Shown here: positions 1 through 5,494 of the stretch, in pieces
Layout: each line of letters opens with the position of its first letter
Numbering within the stretch: the stretch's first letter is position 1
Source: an uncultured Polymorphobacter sp.
Lineage (GTDB): Bacteria; Pseudomonadota; Alphaproteobacteria; Sphingomonadales; Sphingomonadaceae
DNA length: 5,494 nucleotides
Reading direction: 5' to 3'
Assembly: GCA_937894055.1 (NCBI GenBank)
Contig: CALDHQ010000675.1
Location: 1-5,494 of the forward strand
The notes under the pieces: model-generated
The model's database searches: none
What the model was told of the DNA's origin: nothing
Seen by the model: only the letters and a program-made list of their open reading frames with translations
Made by a program: the position numbers and the translations under genes

Positions 1-153
1 CTCAACATCCGCATGGCGTCAGGCGATCAACTGGTCGGCAATCTCTCGGGCGGCAACCAGCAGAAGGTGGTGCTGGCACGCTGGCTGGCGCTCCGTCCCA
101 AGGTGCTGATCGTCGACGAACCGACGCGCGGCATCGATGTCGGCGCCAAGGCG
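1..153 (+). pseudogene. Fragment of a sugar ABC transporter ATP-binding protein (RbsA/XylG/MglA type, second nucleotide-binding domain)
   Basis: Codons 1-51 of the frame that continues into moaC match the C-terminal ATPase domain of CUT2 carbohydrate importers, which energise uptake of ribose, xylose, galactose and similar sugars at the inner membrane. The ABC signature SGGNQQK is at codons 16-22, followed by VVLARWL. Walker B with its catalytic Glu (VLIVDEP) is at codons 35-41, and the family-typical TRGIDVGAK at codons 42-50. SGGNQQK and [10 protein letters not shown] are characteristic of this subfamily. The switch histidine and everything after the D-loop are absent because the frame turns into MoaC at codons 46-51. 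Walker A and the first half of the protein would lie left of the window. No permease or binding-protein gene is visible. On its own this piece cannot be a working ATPase. Whether it is a real gene remnant or a mis-joined sequence cannot be decided here. Confidence 0.8.
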
Positions 154-567
154 GCGACGGCGCGCGAGGCGGTCGCCGAGGGCGTCATCACGATGAGCGC
201 CAAGGCGCTGACGGCGATTGCCGATGGTGCGGTCGCCAAGGGCGATGTGCTCGCGGTGGCGCGCATTGCCGGCATCATGGCGGCGAAGCAGACTGCGGCG
301 CTGATCCCGCTGTGCCACCCGCTGCCGCTGAGCGGCGTGACGCTCGACCTGGCGCTCGAGGCCGGGCAGATCCGCGTCACAGCCAGCGTCCGCACCACGC
401 ACCAGACCGGTGTCGAGATGGAGGCGCTGACCGCCGTCTCGGTGGCGCTGCTGACGGTTTACGACATGGCCAAGGCGCTCGACCGGACGATGACGATCGG
501 CGGTGTGCGGCTGCTCGCCAAAAGCGGTGGCCGCTCGGGCGATTTCCGCGCTGACACGCCTGCATGA
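1..567 (+). CDS. moaC: MoaC (cyclic pyranopterin monophosphate synthase), N-terminus replaced by an ABC-ATPase fragment; 5' partial
   Basis: MoaC works with MoaA in the first step of molybdenum cofactor synthesis, forming cyclic pyranopterin monophosphate in the cytoplasm. The frame is open from base 1 to the TGA at 565-567 (188 visible codons). From codon ~46 to the end it is clearly MoaC. KGDV (K80), LCHPL (H106), GVEMEAL (E139, E141) and YDMAKAL (D155, K158) match E. coli K51, H77, E112/E114, D128 and K131, and the usual LLAKSGG-SGDF tail is present. What is missing is about 16 N-terminal residues, the segment before the MoaC DVSAKA motif. In its place lies ABC transporter sequence in the same frame. 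The catalytic residues survive, but no native moaC start is visible. The ATG at 13 lies inside the ABC part and the ATG at 193 is internal to MoaC, so neither is a credible moaC start. The stop overlaps the moeA start (ATGA). The MoaC identity is certain; the 5' structure is doubtful and probably artefactual or recombinant. Confidence 0.9.
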   Translation, partial: LNIRMASGDQLVGNLSGGNQQKVVLARWLALRPKVLIVDEPTRGIDVGAKAATAREAVAEGVITMSAKALTAIADGAVAKGDVLAVARIAGIMAAKQTAALIPLCHPLPLSGVTLDLALEAGQIRVTASVRTTHQTGVEMEALTAVSVALLTVYDMAKALDRTMTIGGVRLLAKSGGRSGDFRADTPA

Positions 568-1769
568 TCAGCGTCGAAGCGGCGCAGGCGAATTTGCTCG
601 ACGGCGTTGCGCCGCTGGCCGCCGAGTCTGTTGCGCTCGCCGCCGCCGCCGGTCGCATCCTCGCCGAACCAATCGCCGCGCTGCGGACCCAGCCGCCCTT
701 CGCCGCCTCGGCGATGGACGGCTATGCCATCCGCTGGGCTGACCGCGCCGGCCCGTGGCGCATCATCGGCACGGCGTTTGCCGGCGCCCGCTTCGGCGGA
801 AGTGTCGGTGCGGGCGAAGCGGCGCGCATCCTGACCGGTGCCCCCCTGCCCGACGGCGCAGACACGGTGATCGTGCAGGAGGACGTGGCGCGCGAAGGTG
901 ATGCGCTGGTGCTGACCGGCGACGGGCCGCCGCGCCAGGGTGCGCACATCCGCCGCGCTGGACTGGATTTCGGTGCAGGCGAAGCGCTGCTGGCGGCCGG
1001 CACGCGCTTGATGGCGCCGCAGATCGGGCTGGTCGCCGCGGCCGGACACGCTGCGGTTCGTGTCCATCGCCGCCCGCGTGTCGCGTTGCTCGCCACTGGC
1101 GACGAGCTGGTGCTGCCCGGCGCGGCCACCGGGACGGACCAGATTGTCAGCTCGAACGGCGTGATGCTGGCAGCGCTGCTTGGTGATTGCGCCGACGTGC
1201 ACGACGCCGGCATCGCGCGCGATGATGCTGGCGCGCTGCGAGCCGCGGTCGAAGCCTGTGCCGATGCCGATGTGCTGGTGACAATCGGCGGCGCTTCGGT
1301 CGGCGACCACGACCTCGTCAAACCCGTGCTCGAAACGATGGGGGCGCGCTTCGATTTCTGGAAAGTCGCGATGCGGCCCGGCAAGCCGGTGATGCGCGGC
1401 CGGCTCGGCGGCCAGCATGTTATCGGGCTACCGGGCAATCCGGTCTCGGCGTTTGTCACGGCGCTGCTGTTCGTCAAACCGCTGCTGCACCGCCTCGGTG
1501 GTGCCCCAGCAGCGCTGCCGATGCTGCATCCGGCGCGCCTTGATGGCACCCTGCCCGCCAATGGCAACCGTCAGGATTACATGCGCGCGGTGGCGGTACG
1601 CGACCGCGCGGGCTGGCGCGTCACCGCGCTGCCGACGCAGGACAGTTCGATGCTGCGTACGCTCGCTAGCGCCAACGCCCTGCTGGTGCGCGAGGTGGGA
1701 GCGCCGGCGGTCGACCATGATGGTCCCGTTTCGTTCTTGTTGCTTGACAGCCGTCAGGATGTTGCCTAA
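564..1769 (+). CDS. moeA: MoeA, molybdopterin molybdenumtransferase
   Basis: MoeA inserts molybdate into adenylylated molybdopterin, the last step in making active molybdenum cofactor, in the cytoplasm. The 401-residue product is full length for the family (~390-420). The motifs occur in the expected order: SAMDGYA at 49-55 (D52), [12 protein letters not shown] at 89-100 (T91), ATGDELV at 177-183 (E181), SSNG at 196-199, the MoCF-fold GGASVGDHD at 242-250 (D248), [10 protein letters not shown] at 270-279 and LPGNPVSAF at 289-297. A domain IV-like C-terminal part follows from ~320. The start is the ATG at 564-566, which shares bases with the moaC stop. No Shine-Dalgarno sequence is evident before it, which fits translational coupling to moaC. 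The stop TAA (1767-1769) lies 2 bp before the lexA operator, and a TTGACA hexamer lies within the last codons. There is no frameshift or missing key residue, and base composition resembles its neighbours. Confidence 0.97.
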   Translation: MISVEAAQANLLDGVAPLAAESVALAAAAGRILAEPIAALRTQPPFAASAMDGYAIRWADRAGPWRIIGTAFAGARFGGSVGAGEAARILTGAPLPDGADTVIVQEDVAREGDALVLTGDGPPRQGAHIRRAGLDFGAGEALLAAGTRLMAPQIGLVAAAGHAAVRVHRRPRVALLATGDELVLPGAATGTDQIVSSNGVMLAALLGDCADVHDAGIARDDAGALRAAVEACADADVLVTIGGASVGDHDLVKPVLETMGARFDFWKVAMRPGKPVMRGRLGGQHVIGLPGNPVSAFVTALLFVKPLLHRLGGAPAALPMLHPARLDGTLPANGNRQDYMRAVAVRDRAGWRVTALPTQDSSMLRTLASANALLVREVGAPAVDHDGPVSFLLLDSRQDVA

Positions 1770-1783
1770 ACGTTCCCTATAAG
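1744..1783 (+). promoter_or_regulatory. Candidate lexA promoter region
   Basis: A perfect -35 hexamer TTGACA lies at 1744-1749 within the final moeA codons. At 17 bp spacing it faces a weak -10 (TAAACG, 1767-1772). A better -10 match, TATAAG (1778-1783), sits inside the SOS box spacer, but it is 28 bp from TTGACA and lacks a clear -35 of its own. Either arrangement places the LexA operator across the -10/start region, as expected for autorepression. The hexamers are seen; their use as a promoter is inferred. Transcription by read-through from moeA is also possible. Confidence 0.4.
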
Positions 1784-1786
1784 TTC
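1772..1786 (+). promoter_or_regulatory. SOS box (LexA operator) of lexA
   Basis: The sequence is GTTC-CCTATAA-GTTC, an exact match to the alphaproteobacterial LexA operator GTTC-N7-GTTC. It lies 36 bp upstream of the lexA start codon, so lexA is very likely repressed by its own product and induced when RecA filaments stimulate LexA self-cleavage. The site begins 2 bp after the moeA stop codon. Confidence 0.87.
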
Positions 1787-1809
1787 CACGCGGAACGTCG
1801 TTTGGGAAC
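1772..1809. repeat. Nested inverted repeats in the lexA leader
   Basis: Four GTTC/GAAC half-sites occur in 38 bp: GTTC at 1772 and 1783, GAAC at 1793 and 1806. They form two nested dyads. The outer one pairs GTTCCC (1772-1777) with GGGAAC (1804-1809); the inner one pairs GTTCC (1783-1787) with GGAAC (1792-1796) around ACGC. Only the first two half-sites have the canonical 7-bp direct-repeat spacing. The two GAAC copies are 9 bp apart. The extra half-sites could assist LexA binding, form a leader hairpin in the mRNA, or be chance. Confidence 0.55.
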
Positions 1810-1810
1810 A

Positions 1811-1814
1811 GGAG
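1811..1814 (+). promoter_or_regulatory. lexA ribosome binding site
   Basis: GGAG lies 8 nt before the ATG at 1823. It decides the lexA start in favour of this ATG over the in-frame TTG at 1802, which would add seven residues and overlap the operator dyads. Confidence 0.75.
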
Positions 1815-1822
1815 CGCGACCG

Positions 1823-2500
1823 ATGCTGACCCGCAAGCAGAATGACCTTCTTCGTTTCATCCACACGCGACTGGCCGCCGATGGTGTTTCGCCGTCGTTC
1901 GAGGAAATGAAGGAAGCGCTCGATCTCAAGTCGAAGTCGGGTGTGCACCGACTGATCAACGCGCTCGAAGAACGCGCCTTCATCCGCCGGCTGCCGAACC
2001 GCGCGAGGGCGCTTGAAATCCTGCGCATGCCTGAAGCGGGAACACCGGCGCTGCGCAAGACCGAATCCGCGCCGCGCAGCGATGTCCGGCCCGCCGCACT
2101 ACTGGTCGCCGCGAACGACGCCATTGCTATCCCGCTTCATGGTCGAATCGCCGCTGGTATGCCGGTCGAGGCACTTGAAAGCGACCGCATGTTGTCGGTG
2201 CCGGCAGCCTTGCTCGGGCCCGGCGACCATTACGCGCTTGAAGTGTCGGGCGACTCGATGATCGAGGCCGGGATCTTTGACGGTGACTACGCGCTGGTGA
2301 AGCGCTGCGACACCGCGCGCGACGGCGAGATCGTCGTGGCGCTGATCGACGACAGCGAGGCCACGCTCAAATATCTGCGCCACGAAGGCAATATGATCCG
2401 CCTCGATCCGGCGAACAGTGCCTATCAGCCGCAGCGCTACAGCCCGCAGCAAGTGCGTGTGCAGGGCAAGCTCGCAGGGTTGCTGCGCCGTTACCACTGA
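1823..2500 (+). CDS. lexA: LexA, SOS response transcriptional repressor (self-cleaving)
   Basis: LexA represses DNA-damage response genes. RecA filaments on single-stranded DNA trigger its autoproteolysis and so induce them. From the ATG at 1823 the product has 225 residues, in the usual range for alphaproteobacteria. The N-terminal winged helix-turn-helix spans ~1-65 ([13 protein letters not shown]..., then [16 protein letters not shown] with the recognition region [16 protein letters not shown]) and has the alphaproteobacterial form that reads GTTC-N7-GTTC. A linker covers ~70-100. The C-terminal S24 peptidase domain holds the Ala-Gly cleavage site (GRIAAG, A111-G112), the catalytic serine (SGDSM, S145) and the catalytic lysine (TLKYL, K183), so the protein should be fully cleavable. 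The start is supported by GGAG 8 nt upstream and by the conserved MLTRKQ beginning. The gene lies 53 bp after moeA with its own SOS box, and it converges on comEC. Confidence 0.97.
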   Translation: MLTRKQNDLLRFIHTRLAADGVSPSFEEMKEALDLKSKSGVHRLINALEERAFIRRLPNRARALEILRMPEAGTPALRKTESAPRSDVRPAALLVAANDAIAIPLHGRIAAGMPVEALESDRMLSVPAALLGPGDHYALEVSGDSMIEAGIFDGDYALVKRCDTARDGEIVVALIDDSEATLKYLRHEGNMIRLDPANSAYQPQRYSPQQVRVQGKLAGLLRRYH

Positions 2501-2530
2501 GCGCGGGTAGCTGCCGGACGCGTTTCAGTG
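2495..2530. terminator. Possible bidirectional hairpin between lexA and comEC
   Basis: CACTGA (2495-2500) and TCAGTG (2525-2530) form a 6-bp inverted repeat made of the last sense and stop codons of both genes. Inside it CGCG (2502-2505) can pair with CGCG (2519-2522) across a small internal loop, leaving a ~13-nt loop. No T-run follows on either strand, so this is not a standard intrinsic terminator. It is the only dyad in the 24-bp convergent gap. The symmetry is seen; termination is a guess. Confidence 0.3.
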
Positions 2531-4714
2531 CTTGACCGGCAACCACGGGTGATCGCCGATCTGTGCCGCGACCGTCGCCGTCCGCGCTTTAGATAGCCAG
2601 ATCGCCATGGCGTGCGTCCGCGCCAGTGTCGCGCGGTCAATGCGCATTCGGCGCGGCTGACACCATGGCGGCAGGGTCAGGTCGCTGACGACAATGTCGA
2701 CATCGGCGCAAGCACTAGCGAAATCCTGGCGCGGCGGCAGTTCGTCGCCGGTCGTCACCAGCACCAGCGCCGCGCCGGCACCTGTGCCGACGCGGACCAC
2801 GCAACTGTAGCGCCTGCAACGTGCGCCGCTGTAGTGTGACAGTTTGATGCTGGCATCTGCTGCGCTGGCTGTCTGCCAGTTGGTCGCGGCATAGCTGGCC
2901 TGGCGCGAACGCAGCCGCGCCAGCCCGTTGTCGTCGATACGGATGCCGACCTGGTGACCATCGGCGCTGACCAAAAGATCAGGCGGCTGCGCGGTCACGG
3001 CTAGCATCACGCCAAGCGCCACAGGAACCCCGGCCCACAATCGCATCCGGCCCTGCCATAGGCACAGCCACAGGCCGCCGCCGACCAGCAGCATATAGGC
3101 GGCAACCGACATGCTCGGCATGCGCAGCACCCCGCCGGGCCACGCCGCGACCTCCAGTGCCCAGGCGATCAGCCAGCCATAGGCATGACCGAGCAGCCAA
3201 TAGGCCGGCGCGCCCAACCCAACCGCATCTAGCGCCAGCGCCAGCACTTGCAGCGGCATAATGACGAAACTGGTCAGCGGAATGGCGACAAGGTTGGCGA
3301 TGACACCGTAAATACCGGTGCGGTTGAAGTGGTATAGTGCAGTCGCCGACAACATCGCCTCCGCGACCAGACCCGTCACCACCAGCGCCAATGTCGCGCG
3401 CGCCAAACGGACAAACCATCCATCATAAGGCTGGCGCGTGTTGAGCCATGCGCCAAAGCGTGACTGGTACAGCGCCACCAGCCCCGTCACCGCCGCGAAC
3501 GACAGCTGGAAGCTCGGCGACAGCAGCGCTTCGGGCCGGAACAACAGGATCACGAACGCCGCCGCCGCGACCATCCGCAACGTCAGCGCCTCGCGCCCGA
3601 CAATGACGCCGAGCAGCACGATGATCGTCGCCAGACAGGCGCGCACGGTCGGTATATCGCTGCCCGCGAGCAGCGTGTAGCCAATGGCGGCAACTGCAGC
3701 AAAGCTTGCCGCAATTGCCCGCACCGGAATCCGCAGCGCCAGCCATGGCCAAAGCAACAACAGCTTGCGCAGCGTCCACAGCGTGCCGGCCGCGACGATG
3801 GCGATGTGCAGCCCCGAAATCGACAGCAAATGCGCCAGCCCCGAATCGCGCATCGCCTGCGCCACCGGCTTGGGGATCGCCCCCTGATCGCCGGTCACGA
3901 ACGCTGCAGCAAAGCTGCCCGGTACGCCCGGCACCTTGGCCTTGAGGTGCGCCGTCAGGTCCGCGCGTATGGCCGCCAGCCGCGCTGCGAAACGTGTCGG
4001 CGGCGGTGCCGGCGCAAGGATGCTGACGTTGCCAAGTGCACTGCCCGATGCGCCCAACTGTTCGAACCAGGCATGGCGCGCAAAGTCATAGCCACCCGGC
4101 ATCACCGGGCCTGACGGCGGCGCCAGCCTTGCCGTCACCGACACGCGCGCGCCGGGTCGTAGTTGGGCGATGGCAGCGCTGGTGCTGTCGGGAACCGACA
4201 CCCGGACGGCGCTAGGCAGCGCCGGATCGAACGGTGCAATCCGCAACCTGACCTGGCCGCTGGCGGTGCGCAGTTCGACCGCCGCGACAGTCCCGACAAG
4301 CTGGACGATTGCCGGGCGTTCGAGCCGCGGCGCGGCGACCATCGTGGTCCGCGCCCACGCCACACCGAAGCCCAGCAGCATCAGTACCCCGGCCCAGCCC
4401 GCAACACGTGCTGCCGCGCCACGCAGCACCGGCGCAAGCGCCACAAACATTGCCATCACCGCTACCGCGCCCAAACGCTGATAGTTCCACGGAATGACCA
4501 GATATGCGGCGATGCCGATTCCGAAGGCGACGGGTATCCACAGCGGCAGCTGCGAGGTTTCGGCCGCAAGCGTGTCTTCAACGGCATCGCCGGCGCGACT
4601 GCACGCCGCGAAAAGCGCGTTCGGGGCAGTTTGAACCGGCAAACCCGCTGTGCTAGACACGCGCGCCTTTCGAACCGACCCTGAAGCCTTTCCACGTCCC
4701 TCCGCTCCAACCAT
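2525..4714 (-). CDS. comEC: ComEC/Rec2 family competence protein (inner-membrane DNA uptake channel)
   Basis: ComEC proteins form the inner-membrane channel that carries single-stranded DNA into the cytoplasm during natural transformation. From the ATG at 4714 the product has 729 residues. A hydrophilic N-terminus of ~50 residues precedes three hydrophobic segments (~57-75, 80-97, 103-120). A DUF4131-like extracytoplasmic domain runs to ~260 and includes [12 protein letters not shown] at 206-217. The Competence domain follows, with GDQGAIP at 275-281, the family signature [10 protein letters not shown] at 296-305, [13 protein letters not shown] at 400-412 and [18 protein letters not shown] at 463-480, and many membrane segments from ~296 to 575. 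The C-terminal ~150 residues are soluble and show no HxHxDH metal motif of the metallo-beta-lactamase domain found in many ComECs. The start is uncertain. TTG 4738 would overlap gltX; ATG 4714 has no clear Shine-Dalgarno; GTG 4660 is preceded by AAAGG and gives 711 residues. The gene is divergent from gltX and convergent with lexA. No other competence gene is in view. Confidence 0.93.
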   Translation of the reverse strand: MVGAEGRGKASGSVRKARVSSTAGLPVQTAPNALFAACSRAGDAVEDTLAAETSQLPLWIPVAFGIGIAAYLVIPWNYQRLGAVAVMAMFVALAPVLRGAAARVAGWAGVLMLLGFGVAWARTTMVAAPRLERPAIVQLVGTVAAVELRTASGQVRLRIAPFDPALPSAVRVSVPDSTSAAIAQLRPGARVSVTARLAPPSGPVMPGGYDFARHAWFEQLGASGSALGNVSILAPAPPPTRFAARLAAIRADLTAHLKAKVPGVPGSFAAAFVTGDQGAIPKPVAQAMRDSGLAHLLSISGLHIAIVAAGTLWTLRKLLLLWPWLALRIPVRAIAASFAAVAAIGYTLLAGSDIPTVRACLATIIVLLGVIVGREALTLRMVAAAAFVILLFRPEALLSPSFQLSFAAVTGLVALYQSRFGAWLNTRQPYDGWFVRLARATLALVVTGLVAEAMLSATALYHFNRTGIYGVIANLVAIPLTSFVIMPLQVLALALDAVGLGAPAYWLLGHAYGWLIAWALEVAAWPGGVLRMPSMSVAAYMLLVGGGLWLCLWQGRMRLWAGVPVALGVMLAVTAQPPDLLVSADGHQVGIRIDDNGLARLRSRQASYAATNWQTASAADASIKLSHYSGARCRRYSCVVRVGTGAGAALVLVTTGDELPPRQDFASACADVDIVVSDLTLPPWCQPRRMRIDRATLARTHAMAIWLSKARTATVAAQIGDHPWLPVKH

Positions 4715-4728
4715 TGGATAGTTTGTCG

Positions 4729-5494
4729 ATGAGTGCAACCCGCGAAGCGTCCAGCCCGACCGAGAACCGCCCGGTGGTGACGCGCTTTGCCCCCTCCCCG
4801 ACGGGCTTTCTGCACATCGGCGGCGCGCGCACCGCGCTGTTCAACTATCTGTTTGCCCGCCACCACGGCGGCAAGTTCCTGCTGCGCATCGAAGACACCG
4901 ACCGCGCGCGTTCGACCGAGCCGGCAATTGCCGCGATCCTCGACGGGCTGGGCTGGCTCGATTTCGAACACGACGGCGAGATTGTCTATCAGTTCGAGCG
5001 CGCCGCGCGGCATGCCGAAGTGGCGCGAGAGCTGCTCGCCGCCGGTAATGCCTATAAGTGCTACGCCACGGCCGAGGAACTTGAGGAAATGCGTGCCGCG
5101 CAGCGCGCCGCCAAGGCACCGCTGCGCTATGACGGACGCTGGCGCGACCGCGTTGCCGGGCCGGAGTTCGACAACCAGCCCTATGTCATCCGGCTGAAGG
5201 CCCCACGCGAAGGCAGCGTGACGATCAACGACCGTGTCCAGGGTGCCGTCACCGTCGCCAATGCCGAACTCGATGACATGGTGCTGCTGCGCTCCGACGG
5301 TACGCCGACCTATATGCTGGCGGTCGTTGTCGACGATCACGACATGGGCGTCACGCACGTCATCCGCGGCGACGACCACCTCAACAACGCCTTCCGCCAG
5401 CTTGCGCTGATCCGCGCCATGGGCTGGGAGGAACCGGTTTATGCGCATGTGCCGCTGATCCACGGGTCGGACGGCGCCAAGCTGTCGAAGCGCC
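4729..5494 (+). CDS. gltX: Glutamyl-tRNA synthetase, N-terminal catalytic part (3' partial)
   Basis: GltX charges tRNA-Glu with glutamate in the cytoplasm. The frame from the ATG at 4729 stays open to the window edge (255 codons; the family is ~450-500 residues). It shows the class I Rossmann catalytic core: [19 protein letters not shown] at 19-37 with the HIGH-type motif HIGG at 29-32, RIEDTD at 53-58, the [18 protein letters not shown] region at 203-220, and the KMSKS-class loop KLSKR at 251-255, where the window ends. The C-terminal anticodon-binding domain lies outside. Only one cysteine (C111) occurs where E. coli GltX has its zinc-binding cysteines, so a zinc knuckle is unlikely. The residues before the conserved core suit this ATG; the Shine-Dalgarno sequence is weak (GGA about 10 nt upstream) and no clear promoter is visible. 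Alphaproteobacteria can carry two GltX-type enzymes, one of which charges tRNA-Gln; this fragment alone does not tell which this is. Confidence 0.96.
   Translation, partial: MSATREASSPTENRPVVTRFAPSPTGFLHIGGARTALFNYLFARHHGGKFLLRIEDTDRARSTEPAIAAILDGLGWLDFEHDGEIVYQFERAARHAEVARELLAAGNAYKCYATAEELEEMRAAQRAAKAPLRYDGRWRDRVAGPEFDNQPYVIRLKAPREGSVTINDRVQGAVTVANAELDDMVLLRSDGTPTYMLAVVVDDHDMGVTHVIRGDDHLNNAFRQLALIRAMGWEEPVYAHVPLIHGSDGAKLSKR

Noticed and set aside
13..567. Treating the ATG at 13 as the true start of a 184-residue protein
   Set aside because: The ABC-type frame is already open from base 1 and residues before this ATG fit the ATPase, so the ATG is internal and the gene is cut by the window edge.
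1..567. A genuine bifunctional ABC ATPase-MoaC fusion enzyme
   Set aside because: The ATPase part stops before its switch histidine and MoaC lacks its N-terminal segment. There is no linker, and the join falls exactly on a motif both families share, which favours mis-joining over an evolved fusion.
459..1418. 319-codon open frame on the minus strand opposite moeA
   Set aside because: The plus frame is unmistakably MoeA with all its motifs. The antisense product is a His/Arg/Ala-rich sequence with no family resemblance, the usual shadow in high-GC coding DNA.
1802..1822. TTG start extending LexA by seven residues
   Set aside because: It has no suitable Shine-Dalgarno sequence, it overlaps the operator dyads, and the family normally begins MLTRKQ. 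ATG 1823 has GGAG at good spacing.
4163..4684. 173-codon plus-strand frame opposite the comEC 5' part
   Set aside because: Its Arg/Ala/Pro-rich composition is typical of antisense frames, and the opposite strand carries the conserved ComEC sequence.
4462..5463. 333-codon open frame on the minus strand spanning the gltX start and comEC 5' end
   Set aside because: It lies opposite a clear glutamyl-tRNA synthetase and overlaps comEC. Its sequence shows no recognisable domain and it is best explained by GC-rich codon bias.
1..5494. CRISPR arrays, tRNA or rRNA genes, insertion sequences, phage genes or a novel defence system
   Set aside because: Coding sequence fills nearly the whole window with recognisable housekeeping genes. 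No regularly spaced repeats, terminal inverted repeats, transposase or RNA gene signatures were seen.

Overview
The window is high-GC, densely packed bacterial DNA. It reads as an alphaproteobacterial housekeeping segment, most likely from the Sphingomonadales. Three things point that way. There is a perfect GTTC-N7-GTTC LexA operator, the alphaproteobacterial SOS box type. The lexA and gltX products have the alphaproteobacterial form. The gene order moaC-moeA-lexA-comEC(minus)-gltX is one I recall from sphingomonad genomes, where trpC usually precedes moaC; this is memory, not a search.

Layout: 1-567 is an open frame entering from the left edge. Its first ~50 codons are the signature/Walker B end of a CUT2-type sugar ABC transporter ATPase, and from codon ~46 onward it is MoaC without its N-terminus. 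The two halves meet in an 18-bp stretch (136-153) encoding DVGAKA, a motif both families share. This is the most unusual thing in the window, and an assembly chimera or a microhomology recombination explains it best. moeA (564-1769) follows, with an ATGA stop/start overlap. A 53-bp gap (1770-1822) carries the SOS operator of lexA (1823-2500). lexA converges on comEC (2525-4714, minus) across 24 bp, and gltX (4729 to the right edge, partial) diverges from comEC across about 14 bp.

Roles: moaC and moeA act early and late in molybdenum cofactor synthesis and look translationally coupled. lexA is the SOS repressor and shows the expected site for autoregulation. comEC is the inner-membrane DNA uptake channel of competence. 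gltX is glutamyl-tRNA synthetase, cut at its KLSKR motif by the window edge. No tRNA, rRNA, CRISPR array, insertion sequence or phage gene was seen, and no non-coding gap exceeds ~55 bp. I found no convincing undescribed system. The points worth a second look are the chimeric junction, the nested dyads around the SOS box, the ComEC C-terminus without a metallo-beta-lactamase metal motif, and the symmetrical convergent gene ends.
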